Shown here: one piece after another, positions 34,572-42,475 of the stretch | How the letters are laid out: every line of letters begins with the position of its first letter | Numbering within the stretch: position 1 is the first letter of the stretch | Assembly (NCBI RefSeq): GCF_003173715.1 | Contig: NZ_CP029550.1 | Span: forward strand, 1,426,001 to 1,490,000 | Reading direction: 5' to 3' | Origin: Methylobacterium durans | Lineage (GTDB): Bacteria > Pseudomonadota > Alphaproteobacteria > Rhizobiales > Beijerinckiaceae | Length of the DNA stretch: 64,000 bases | Notes under the pieces: model-generated | Seen by the model: the letters and a program-made list of their open reading frames with translations, nothing else | Told to the model about the DNA's origin: nothing | Databases searched by the model: none | Translations under genes and position numbers: made by a program

Positions 34572-35077
34572 GCGAGCGGGGAAGGCTTTTTAAAAGCCGG
34601 GATGGCGCCCTGATCCTGAGCATGATGGCGCGGACGAGCCGAGAGCTTGGCGTAGCCCAGGCCCCGCAGAACCCGGCTCAAGGTCTGCTCGGAGACCGAG
34701 ACGCCGTGCTCCTCCACCAGGATCTGAGCGAGATCGACCAGCCGCCAGCGCACCAGCCCGTGCGCAGCCGGCGTGGGTCCCGCCTCAACCAAGGCCCGCA
34801 GCGCCTCACGCTGCTCAGCGTTCAGGCGCGGGCGGGCTCCAGGGGCTTTGCCGCCGATCAGCCCATCCGGCCCGTCGGCGTTGAAGGCCAGAACCCAGTC
34901 CCGCACCGTCTGCAGGCCAACCCCACCGAGAGCCGCCGCCTCGGAGCGCGAGCCGCCAGCATAGATCGCTGACAGCGCCAGCAGGCGACGGGTCTGATCC
35001 GGGTCGCGCGAGCTCTTGGCCAGAGCTCGCAAGGCCTCGGCATCGAAGTCTGGCCGCAGCGGCACAGGAGCGCCCAT
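34532..35077 (-). CDS. IS630 transposase, DNA-binding part (OrfA)
   Basis: The 181-codon frame starts MGAPVPLRPDFDAEALRALA. It contains two helix-turn-helix regions (GGSRSEAAALGGVGLQTVRD, about residues 42-61; WRLVDLAQILVEEHGVSVSE, about 106-125), as usual for IS630. The last 20 residues after AIPAFKK are out of family; the correct continuation is in the overlapping OrfB frame. The A5 run preceding the junction is the likely slip site. Confidence 0.85.
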   Translation of the reverse strand: MGAPVPLRPDFDAEALRALAKSSRDPDQTRRLLALSAIYAGGSRSEAAALGGVGLQTVRDWVLAFNADGPDGLIGGKAPGARPRLNAEQREALRALVEAGPTPAAHGLVRWRLVDLAQILVEEHGVSVSEQTLSRVLRGLGYAKLSARPRHHAQDQGAIPAFKKPSPLAWRRSRRLSAASR

Positions 35078-35152
35078 CCCATCCTCCTCAGGCTACAAAC
35101 CCGAGAAATGAATCACGACCCGTGCTGCACCGCTACCCAGCGTGAGTCCTGC

Positions 35153-35473
35153 TCAACGAGGCTTGGTATTAGTGGGCCATAGGTTCATAGCAGCCTCTAG
35201 AACTTCTCCTGGTGCGGAGGGGAAGCGGCGAGGTTCGGTCGTCGCCTGAGTAAAGGGGAGACACACATGACCGATCGCGAACATGCCTGTGGGGCAGGTC
35301 TCCTCAGGACGCCACGATGCGGCAGGCCGAGTCTTGGGGAGCGGATAACAAAAGCTGCCACTGGTGGTGTAGCCGCTAGGGCAGGGCTGAGTATTAACCC
35401 GGGGGATGGGGACCGCCTCAGCGAAGGCGGGGCCGGCCAGGAGGAAAACGGCGACAGTGGCGAGGCAGCGCAT
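35153..35473 (-). CDS. Secreted protein with two CPxGxxxxGxxC repeats
   Basis: A 106-residue protein with a signal peptide (MRCLATVAVFLLAGPAFAEA, cleavage near residue 18). It has two related cysteine units: CPSGYTTSGSFCYPL (about 29-43) and CPTGMFAIGHVCLPF (about 60-74). Each pair of cysteines probably forms a disulfide in the periplasm. The family is not named. A start 19 codons upstream would hide the signal peptide, so the internal ATG is preferred. Confidence 0.68.
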   Translation of the reverse strand: MRCLATVAVFLLAGPAFAEAVPIPRVNTQPCPSGYTTSGSFCYPLPKTRPAASWRPEETCPTGMFAIGHVCLPFTQATTEPRRFPSAPGEVLEAAMNLWPTNTKPR

Positions 35474-35645
35474 CCCTTGAACATGGAGCGCCCGGCGGGA
35501 GGTTTCAGGGGCCCTCCCCTGATGCGCCAAGGATTACTCCCAAGTTGGGAAGCCTAGCCGTCCTTCCGCTACCAGCGCCGCCGGGGCTCCGGTGCTGTGT
35601 ACGGAGCTGCCGGCTCACCACCTGCTGTGTCAGCCTTCGACTTGC

Positions 35646-35846
35646 TCAATGCCCTTCAGCCTGATTGCTTTCGCAGTTCGCACGATGTGCGAGGTAGACG
35701 GTGACCGCGAGGGCGCACAGGCAGCCGCCAAACGGCAACGCGGTGGCCGGCGGCAGGAAGCCGCTCTGGCATAAGAGCGTCAGAGCGGCTGTGCCAGCAG
35801 CTACGCTGTCCGCTAGAAGAAGCACCATCGCTGCTCGGCTCCACAT
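35646..35846 (-). CDS. Small membrane protein, hypothetical
   Basis: A 66-residue frame with two hydrophobic helices (AAMVLLLADSVAAGTAALTL, about 5-24, and LPFGGCLCALAVTVYLA, about 37-53) and a polar tail. It may start at ATG 35846 or five codons later; ribosome binding sites are weak. No recognised family. Confidence 0.42.
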   Translation of the reverse strand: MWSRAAMVLLLADSVAAGTAALTLLCQSGFLPPATALPFGGCLCALAVTVYLAHRANCESNQAEGH

Positions 35847-36043
35847 GAGATCTCGCGGGCTGCTCCCGCGGGAAGCAAGTGCGCCTGATGTCCGGTTAAG
35901 AAGCTCTTAACACCCTATGCGCCGCCGGCTTCCTGGGGCGGGAACTATCAACCCTTGGCGCACGCGCAGTGAGCCTGCTGCCCTGCCTCGCTGACCTCAC
36001 CCGCCATTCCGCTAAGCTGCATGACCTCACGCCACAGCTTTCC

Positions 36044-36070
36044 CAGCTCCTCCCCAAAGAAGAGGAGCTG
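36044..36070 (-). terminator. Hairpin downstream of the GH114-like gene
   Basis: CAGCTCCTC (36044-36052) pairs with GAGGAGCTG (36062-36070), 13 bases after the stop of the minus-strand gene. There is no T-run, so it may stabilise the transcript 3' end rather than terminate alone. Confidence 0.5.
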
Positions 36071-36082
36071 AGGCTCCTCTCA

Positions 36083-37387
36083 TTAGATCGACAGGATGTC
36101 GTGATAATCAATTTTCATGTTGGCGCCGATGTTGGCAATGACTTGCGGCGCTGCACTTCCGCTCCCATCGGGATCGTAGAGCAGATCGCCGCTCGTCTTG
36201 TTGTAGATGACGCGGTCGTTGGCATCGTGTGCCTTGCTGCCGACCCAGAATGCGTCAGGCGATAGCTCCCCTTGGGCTAATTGGAAGACAGCGTGGTCGA
36301 GGCCGATGTGGTCGGTCCCGTGCTTGAAATCGGTGATCGTGTCGCTGTTCTTCCTCCCGTACTCCTGGAAGACGAACGTGTCCGCTCCACTGAGGCCTGT
36401 AAGCCTGTCATGCCCACCGAGGCCCTTGATGATATCGTCGCCGGAAGTGCCCTTGAGGCGATTGTCACTGGCATCCCCGGCGACCACTTTCTGCGCCGGC
36501 AGCGGGTCAGGCTGTACCGGTGGCGTCGTGAGCGGCGGGGCTGGCACTGGCGGCTGGACCGCGCCGAGGGCGTCGTCGTGCATCACCTGTCCCGGGCGGA
36601 CACCCTCCGTATCGACGCCATTCAGGTCGAGATGGGCGACGTAGCTGCTGATGCCGTACTTGTCGTCCAAGGCGTGCACATCGGCGACCTTCTGCGCGCC
36701 GGTGACGTACTCGATGCTGATGACGTCCTTGCCGGCGTCGATTGCCTTCTGCAGGAGGCCCATGCTGTAGCTGGTCTCGGCTGCAGGCTGCTTCTGGCCG
36801 CCGTCGGTGTAGAACAGGTTCTCCTTGAACATGCCGTCGATCGTGCCGAGGTAGCCCGGGTGGGTCAGAAGCTCCTCAGCATTGTTGACCCACACCTTGA
36901 AGCCGGGGTGCTTCGCCTCAGCATAGTCACCTAGATACTTGATAAGATCGACCATCGCCTGCTCGGCGCCGGCCGCTCCGCCCGGCGCGTGGCTCTTGGC
37001 CCAGGACGTCTGATACTCGTCGACGACATCGAAGTAGACCCCGTCGTAGCCGGCAGCCAGCATCCGGTCGATGTAGGCCGTGGCGACCGCCTTCCACTCG
37101 GGCGTCCAGAAGGCGACCTCGTAGTTGCCCTTCCACTGCGGATTCTCAGGCCCCAAGGCCGCGGCCGGAATGGTCTTGAAGTAATCCCGGTAGGTCTCGG
37201 CCTCGCCGATGCTGAAATAGCCGAGGAGCAGCGCGCTGCCCGGCCCGCCGCCCATCTGTTTGACCTCCGCGGGTGTGAACGTCTGGCCGGCGTCGTTGTA
37301 GATGTCGATGACCTTCACGTCGAACGGCGCCGCCGCGATCTGCGAAGGTGTGACACCCTGCAGGACGTACATTCCTGTCTTCGGCAT
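36083..37387 (-). CDS. Secreted GH114-like glycosidase with C-terminal RTX domain
   Basis: A 434-residue two-part protein. Residues 1-250 form a TIM-barrel of the GH114 / endo-alpha-1,4-polygalactosaminidase-like family (VIDIYNDAGQTFTPAEVKQM, LLLGYFSIGEAETYRDYF, GYDGVYFDVVDEYQTSW with the likely catalytic Asp residues, KVWVNNAEELL, ISIEYVTGAQKVADV). After a proline-rich linker (about 285-310) comes a Ca-binding RTX region (GDASDNRLKGTSGDDIIKGL, GGHDRLTGLSGADTFVF) and a serralysin-type C-terminus (NSDTITDFKHGTDHIGLD). There is no N-terminal signal; export by type I secretion is expected. AGGA lies seven bases before the ATG. Such enzymes attack galactosamine-containing exopolysaccharide. Confidence 0.85.
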   Translation of the reverse strand: MPKTGMYVLQGVTPSQIAAAPFDVKVIDIYNDAGQTFTPAEVKQMGGGPGSALLLGYFSIGEAETYRDYFKTIPAAALGPENPQWKGNYEVAFWTPEWKAVATAYIDRMLAAGYDGVYFDVVDEYQTSWAKSHAPGGAAGAEQAMVDLIKYLGDYAEAKHPGFKVWVNNAEELLTHPGYLGTIDGMFKENLFYTDGGQKQPAAETSYSMGLLQKAIDAGKDVISIEYVTGAQKVADVHALDDKYGISSYVAHLDLNGVDTEGVRPGQVMHDDALGAVQPPVPAPPLTTPPVQPDPLPAQKVVAGDASDNRLKGTSGDDIIKGLGGHDRLTGLSGADTFVFQEYGRKNSDTITDFKHGTDHIGLDHAVFQLAQGELSPDAFWVGSKAHDANDRVIYNKTSGDLLYDPDGSGSAAPQVIANIGANMKIDYHDILSI

Positions 37388-37773
37388 GGCTCATCCTTGT
37401 AGGAAGGGACTCGCGTGAGGGCGAGGCGAAGCTAAAAGTCTGCACTCTCAGGGGTGCGAACTTCATATCATTGGTGATTTCTTAGTGTATTGGCCGTATA
37501 TTATCATACTATACTCTGAAATCGGACATAAAATCTTCGCTGAACAATGATTTTCTACGTGCCTTACATAAGTTAAATCGGCCGAAACCGTCGCACGCAG
37601 AAAAAGGGCGGCTCTCCGTACCAGTCCGTACAATTGCGAATGCGTGGCTGGGAGATGTTCCCATGTGTCTCAGAGGTAGATGGCTTGAGCAGATCTGCTC
37701 GGGGTAAGAGTTATGAAGCGCCACGAGTCTGTGTAAGCTGCTTTGTGGAACATCCTGGCACGTATTGGAGATG

Positions 37774-37836
37774 ACGGTAGATGGGACGCCGGCGCTGATT
37801 GGCGCGGGCTTCTACCCGGATCGACGCGAGGCCTAA
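37774..37836 (+). pseudogene. 3' remnant of a second cache-domain gene
   Basis: It reads TVDGTPALIGAGFYPDRREA-stop, with the first 16 residues identical to the C-terminus of the protein at 9837-10316. Downstream DNA also matches (GAGGTGGTGCGGCCTTTGGT, ATGGCTTTTCAGCCTTAGCA). Everything upstream of about 37772 is unrelated, so the gene body has been lost. Confidence 0.78.
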
Positions 37837-37892
37837 TCCGCCCCGTTGAGGTGGTGCGGCCTTTGGTATGGCTTTTCAGCCTTAGCACCTAA

Positions 37893-38006
37893 CACTACCT
37901 GGGCAGGATTTCTAAATTAGGTAGCAAAATCAAGGGGTTGGCGAAAATGCGCCCCTTTCTAAGTCGTTGATCTATAACGGGTTTTCGGAACAGTGCCCAG
38001 GTAGTG
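37893..38006. mobile_element. 114-bp miniature inverted-repeat element with target duplication
   Basis: Perfect 13-bp ends CACTACCTGGGCA (37893-37905) and TGCCCAGGTAGTG (37994-38006) are flanked by a direct CTAA on both sides (37889-37892 and 38007-38010). The related locus at 9768-9780 preserves the uninterrupted sequence (minus strand CATCTAAGAGCC), which confirms the insertion. The element is non-coding, and no transposase with these ends is in the window. A 4-bp CTAA duplication fits IS5-type targets. Confidence 0.82.
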
Positions 38007-38053
38007 CTAAGACCGTTCTGAAACGGTCATGAGTCTCGCGCATGCTCGAGCCT

Positions 38054-38079
38054 GTCTGTTGGGGTATACCGCAGCGGAT
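38054..38079. repeat. GTATAC-type palindrome, copy c
   Basis: GTCTGTTGGG, GTATAC, CGCAGCGGAT. With the miniature element removed, the preceding 90 bases align with the reverse of 9700-9800. Confidence 0.68.
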
Positions 38080-38187
38080 GTTCTGCTCTTGGTGGGCAGC
38101 ATCCAGGCCTAGGCGGATTTGACGTTGTGGATCCGCTCGGTTCGGATCAAACTGAGTATGCCACTAGGAGCACTGCTCGGGCGGCTT

Positions 38188-39372
38188 CTACGCTGACATT
38201 GGCACAAGTCGAGGCTGGAACCGCCCCGGTCTGGGCTGCCGAATTTGTGCCTTGCGCGCGTACATGGCCGCATCCGCTGTCGCGAGCACTGACATGCCCC
38301 AAGTCCCGTCCTCGGCACTGAACGCCGTCCCAACGCTCCCGCCAATGCGGTGACCCTGAAGGTCCGGCATGCTGATGCTGTCCAGTGCGGCTTCGATGCG
38401 GTGCGCGAGCCCATTGAGGGCGGCTCGATCCGGGCAGTCCCCGATCAGCACGACGAACTCGTCTCCGCCCAGCCGCGCCACGGCATCGCGCGGACGTACC
38501 GTCTCTTGAAGACGGCTGGCTACCTCGATCAGCACGCGGTCACCGATCGCGTGACCCAACTCATCATTGATCCGCTTGAAGCCATTCAGGTCGAGGTACA
38601 GGAGCCCGACCTCGCGGGGACAGCGCGCAATAGCCTCGTCCAGCCGTGCAAGCAGCGCTGGGCGGTTCAGCAGACCGGTGAGCGCATCATGGCTCGACAC
38701 ATGGGCCAGATGCACGCTCTCACGTCGGCTCCGGCGCGCGTCTCGTACCGCCATCAGGAGGCACAGGCTGATCGGGAGAAGTGCCGCGAAGGCCGCCCAG
38801 AGCCAGAGGGTTGCCTTATGTTTCGCCGCCGCCTCCTCACGCGCGACACCCCGATCGATGACCGCCTGCTCGGTCTTCAGAAGTTGGTCGATGTTGGCCC
38901 GGATCGCATCCGTCAGGCGCTTGCCAGTGTCCTGGAGCACAATCCGTTGCGCAGCCGCGAGACCATCCCGGCGGCGGACCTCGACCGTTTCCTTGAGTTC
39001 GGCGAGCTTCGCGTGCGCTTGCAAAGTGACTGACGTGATGACCGCGGCCGCAAGATCGACCTCCTCGTACTCGGCGCGAAGGGTCATGAGGCTCTGATCG
39101 ATGTGCTTCAGGGCGCGATCGTAGGGCTCCAGATATTCGGAGCGGCCAGTCAGAAGATAGCCGCGCTGGCCCGTCTCGGCGTCCTGTAGGAGCGACAGTG
39201 TCTCTGCGAGGTGTCGGGCACGCATGTTGCCACGCATGAGCAACTCGGTCCCGGCCTGAAGGGTGACCAGATGCTGATAGAGGCCATACACGGTCCCGGC
39301 ACAGAGAAGCGCGAGAAGGACGGCCGCTAGGGCGAGCTTGGTCTCTGCATAGTGGATGAAGGTACGCGCCAT
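38188..39372 (-). CDS. CHASE3-GGDEF diguanylate cyclase
   Basis: A 394-residue inner-membrane signalling enzyme. TM1 (about residues 12-32), a periplasmic helical CHASE3 domain (about 40-175, with TLSLLQDAETGQRGYLLTGR diagnostic), TM2 (about 188-210), then a GGDEF domain (about 225-385: SSHDALTGLLNRPALLARLD, DLNGFKRINDELGHAIGD, ARLGGDEFVVLIG). The intact GGDEF signature predicts cyclic-di-GMP synthesis. The RxxD inhibitory site upstream of GGDEF appears as RPRD, so product inhibition is plausible. No partner gene nearby; the signal sensed is unknown. Confidence 0.92.
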   Translation of the reverse strand: MARTFIHYAETKLALAAVLLALLCAGTVYGLYQHLVTLQAGTELLMRGNMRARHLAETLSLLQDAETGQRGYLLTGRSEYLEPYDRALKHIDQSLMTLRAEYEEVDLAAAVITSVTLQAHAKLAELKETVEVRRRDGLAAAQRIVLQDTGKRLTDAIRANIDQLLKTEQAVIDRGVAREEAAAKHKATLWLWAAFAALLPISLCLLMAVRDARRSRRESVHLAHVSSHDALTGLLNRPALLARLDEAIARCPREVGLLYLDLNGFKRINDELGHAIGDRVLIEVASRLQETVRPRDAVARLGGDEFVVLIGDCPDRAALNGLAHRIEAALDSISMPDLQGHRIGGSVGTAFSAEDGTWGMSVLATADAAMYARKAQIRQPRPGRFQPRLVPMSA

Positions 39373-39555
39373 CTGGCCGATCCGCCGAGAGTGGCCTGAC
39401 GGTAAGCTTGAACCTTATAGTTCGCCCTCTGGATTTCGAGAAAATCGGCTTTGATGTGAACACATCTTGTTAAGAATGCCTTCGCTCATTGGGCATTATG
39501 GAGCCTCCGATGCAGCCGCAGTAGACAGCCCTCGTCAATATATCAGCCGAGCCTT

Positions 39556-41616
39556 CTAGACGAAGTAGAAGTCACTTGAATGCGCCTGCATCTGGGCGAG
39601 GGTCACGCCTGTAAGCGTCACCGTGTTTCCGTTACCGTCATTGATGAGAGATCCGCCTACGGAGTTTGACGTGTGAGCGAATAGGGCAGCGCTCGTTGCG
39701 AAAATGGAGTCGTCAAACTGGATCGCATCGGTGCCGACTCTGAAGTCGGTGATGGAGTTTGCGCCAAAGCTCGGCCGGAAAAGGAAGATGTCGGGTCCAT
39801 TGCCGCCGGTCAGCGTATCGCCAGCGCCGCCAATCAGAACGTCGGGACCGTTGCCGCCTATCAGGACAACGTTGCCTGCTGATCCATCCACCACATCCGG
39901 GCCATTGCCGCCGGACAGCGTGCCACTGGTACCGTGCGCGTAGCTTACCCCGGGGTTGGAAACCACGATGCTGAGCGTCTTCGTGTCGGTCCCGCCGATC
40001 GGATCTGAAACCGTGTACGTAAAGACATCCTGCGCGACGATCTTGGGCGGCAGCCCGCCCTTATCCGCGATGTAGACATAGCTTCCGTCCGCCTTGAGCG
40101 TCAGGGATCCGTAGACTCCCTTGACAACCTGTCCAACGTTGCCCGAAACACCGTCGACTGCGCTGACAGACATAGTATTGTTGTCGTCTGTGTCGTTCGC
40201 GAGGACGCCATTGGCTGCGTTGACGATGAGCGTGGAATTCTTCGCCGTACCATTGCTATCGGCGGTCGCCTTTGGCGGCTGATCCAGCACCTCGGCCAGC
40301 GTATAGATCCGGTTGCTGAACTCGAAAGACTCGAAATTCAAGAACTGGTCGCTGCCGTTTGGGCTACTCGGGCGCATGTCAACGATCTGAACCCAACTCT
40401 CGGTTCCGTTCAGAACGACAGAGGTTTTGTAGTCTGCCCGAGCGCCACTAAAAATCGCTGTGTCGCTTCCGCCCCCGCCGTCGGCGATGTCGTTGCCCGC
40501 GTTGCCAGTCCATTCGTTGCTGACGCTGTTGCCCACGAACTCGTCATCACCGGAGCCGCCGACCGCGTTCTCGATGATGACGCCAGTGATGCCCGTTTGG
40601 TCGTCGATTGCGTGCATGTAGTCGCCGGCGATGGTGAAGCCAAAGCCGAATGCCCGGGTCGCACCGCTGCCAGTGAAAGTATAAGATACCAACCCGCCGC
40701 CGGTCGGGGTGTCGTCGAGGGTCGCAGGCCGAAGATCGATGTGCGCGCGTGCTGACCCGTTGTACACGATTTGATCCACCCCTTTTGTGTCCCAGATGGC
40801 CTCTATCGTGCCATCTGTGCCGGGATCAGATAGGATATACGTGTCATTCCCTTGGCGAGCCGTGGTGTTCGCGCCGTAAAGACGCTGAATTGCTGCGATA
40901 TCGAACGCCATGGGCGTTGACATGGTAGGCAGAGCGCCGGTAGCCGTGGTGTCAGGGTCCCAATGATTGTAGCTCATCATTGTGTAGGCCGACTGATTCA
41001 GGCCGTTGTTTCCGGTATCTCCCGAATTGGCCACCCCGGGGAAACGATCGGGGCTTGAGACCGCGCCGCCGTCGTGTGGATGCTTCAATCCAAGCGCATG
41101 GCCGATTTCATGAAGCATCAGCTCGAAGCCCTCGGCCGAAATAATCTGAGGGTTAGCTGTATCGGATGTGTTCGGATTTGGAATGAAGGTGTTTGGCTGG
41201 CCGGAGATGAGAAAGCCGTCCGTGGCAAAGTAGGTGTTGACTTGCCCTTGCTGGGCAATGGTTACAGAGCTGAAGGTGTCCGTCCCTACATCGCTTGCCT
41301 CAGCAGGCGTGCCTGAGTACCCACCGAAATTGCCGATTTGCGATCCAGTCGTCCGATTCAGAACAATCTCTGCATCAGATAAAGTTGTTACCTGTTGAAA
41401 CGTCACATTGGCCACGGCAGCGTAGGCTGCAAAAATATTCGAGAGAGTCGCGATCTGAAGCGGCGTCCAATTATCGGCTGGGTCAACAGCCCAATTAATA
41501 AGTCCTCCTGTAGTTGCGGAGAGATTCCACCGCCAACCGTTATTAAGTAAAGCTCTGACGTGGATGTCGTCGGTGCCGATGGTTTCCTGGACGGTGTCGT
41601 TCTGGTTCAGAGCCAT
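39556..41616 (-). CDS. Serralysin-type M10 metalloprotease with cadherin-like and RTX regions
   Basis: A 686-residue secreted zinc protease. N-terminal catalytic domain: zinc motif HEIGHALGLKHPHDGG (from about residue 166) and Met-turn SAYTMMSYNHWD. Then the serralysin C-terminal region (MAFDIAAIQRLYGANTTARQ), an internal RTX stretch (GGSGDDEFVGNSVSNEWTGN), a cadherin/VCBS-like domain (ANGVLANDTDDNN, VFTYTVSDPIGG), a second RTX block with unusual GGNGPD units and a final SDFYFV typical of type I secretion signals. GGGAGG five bases before ATG 41616 fixes the start. Export probably needs the ABC/HlyD pair at 60-63 kb or another. Confidence 0.9.
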   Translation of the reverse strand: MALNQNDTVQETIGTDDIHVRALLNNGWRWNLSATTGGLINWAVDPADNWTPLQIATLSNIFAAYAAVANVTFQQVTTLSDAEIVLNRTTGSQIGNFGGYSGTPAEASDVGTDTFSSVTIAQQGQVNTYFATDGFLISGQPNTFIPNPNTSDTANPQIISAEGFELMLHEIGHALGLKHPHDGGAVSSPDRFPGVANSGDTGNNGLNQSAYTMMSYNHWDPDTTATGALPTMSTPMAFDIAAIQRLYGANTTARQGNDTYILSDPGTDGTIEAIWDTKGVDQIVYNGSARAHIDLRPATLDDTPTGGGLVSYTFTGSGATRAFGFGFTIAGDYMHAIDDQTGITGVIIENAVGGSGDDEFVGNSVSNEWTGNAGNDIADGGGGSDTAIFSGARADYKTSVVLNGTESWVQIVDMRPSSPNGSDQFLNFESFEFSNRIYTLAEVLDQPPKATADSNGTAKNSTLIVNAANGVLANDTDDNNTMSVSAVDGVSGNVGQVVKGVYGSLTLKADGSYVYIADKGGLPPKIVAQDVFTYTVSDPIGGTDTKTLSIVVSNPGVSYAHGTSGTLSGGNGPDVVDGSAGNVVLIGGNGPDVLIGGAGDTLTGGNGPDIFLFRPSFGANSITDFRVGTDAIQFDDSIFATSAALFAHTSNSVGGSLINDGNGNTVTLTGVTLAQMQAHSSDFYFV

Positions 41617-42475
41617 CGCCGCCTCCCATGCGAGCTTCGTCTGTTGTCGTCCTTCAGGTCCGTTGCATAACGCTGCGCAAAATGGTCTCACTGACCCCTG
41701 CTCGTGCGCAGTACGCGCGGTTGCTACAGACGAGCGGGCGCACGTCGTTAGGGCATGTTCCACGCGAAGCAGATCTAATCTGTTGGGCTGACATGCTCTG
41801 CTTGAAATTTCGCGATGGCAAGGGTTAGTACAGTAATGTTCAATACCCTAATCAAATCGTGAGCTGAGCGGCGCTCATTTTCTGCGGCCTGCTCGGCATT
41901 AAGACCCGACGGACGTCTGCGGTGGAAAGCAAGCCTAGGGTCTGCATCAGGCGACATTGCCGAGATCGCCTAGAGCGAGCGCGTCCGGGGTCGAGGAGGG
42001 TATGGCGCGTCCGTTCTTTCAGTACGCCGTAAGGGTATACCTCAGTGGACGTCTGAAAGCGGGGTCAAAACCGCGTCCGCTAGGGTCAGCTTCGCCTTTC
42101 GGACACCTATCTATACGGACACCACTGTCCGTGGCCCGCTCCCCTGGTTCAAAATGCCGGTCTGTGCACTCGACCCTATTGCTATCAATCCGGATCCAGC
42201 TTCTCGCCCGCTGACAGCCATTGCTGGGGGCTTTTGGCACTATTGGCACATTTGGCACAGGACGCTGAAGCCATTGGGCCGCAATCGGCCCGCCCCTGAC
42301 CCACTGCACCATCAGCCCAGTCGCCTCATGCCTCGCTCAAGCTTGGAGGCACCCTTGGCAATGAACTCACGCGGCTTGCCCGCGATCGCCTCCGCACGCT
42401 CGTACCGCAGTGCCCCGCCACGAGGTTGAGCGGAACGCCTCCTCCCATGCACAGGGAGTGATACAGCCGCAACTC
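41617..42475. other. Intergenic region between protease and integrase
   Basis: It contains a palindrome at 42025-42050. Two short minus-strand frames after the integrase (42312-42452, start GTG; then one from ATG 42312 overlapping as TGATG) might be small island genes, but they lack ribosome binding sites and family resemblance. Nothing else is seen. Confidence 0.45.
42025..42050. repeat. GTATAC-type palindrome, copy e
   Basis: CGCCGTAAGG, GTATAC, CTCAGTGGAC. Confidence 0.6.

Larger units (their letters stand above)
34020..35077 (-). mobile_element. IS630-family transposase region (ends not resolved)
   Basis: Two overlapping frames make one IS630-type transposase. I could not identify matching terminal repeats with confidence, so the coordinates cover only the coding part. 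Expected target TA dinucleotides occur nearby but are not diagnostic. Confidence 0.75.
37388..38187. other. Intergenic region: gene remnant, miniature element and palindrome
   Basis: A+T-rich DNA (37440-37560) probably carries the promoter of the GH114-like gene. To its right lie a cache-gene tail, a 114-bp inverted-repeat element and a palindrome, listed separately. Confidence 0.55.

Noticed and set aside
34000..35130. Terminal inverted repeats of the IS630 element
   Set aside because: The flanking sequences ACCAACCCTCACTGATC on the left and ACAAACCCGAGAAATG on the right look similar only in direct, not inverted, orientation, so I left the ends undefined.
42312..42452. Short GTG-started minus-strand frame after the integrase, with a second frame overlapping as TGATG
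   Set aside because: The TGATG overlap is suggestive but there is no ribosome binding site and no recognisable family, so it is mentioned only in the gap entry.
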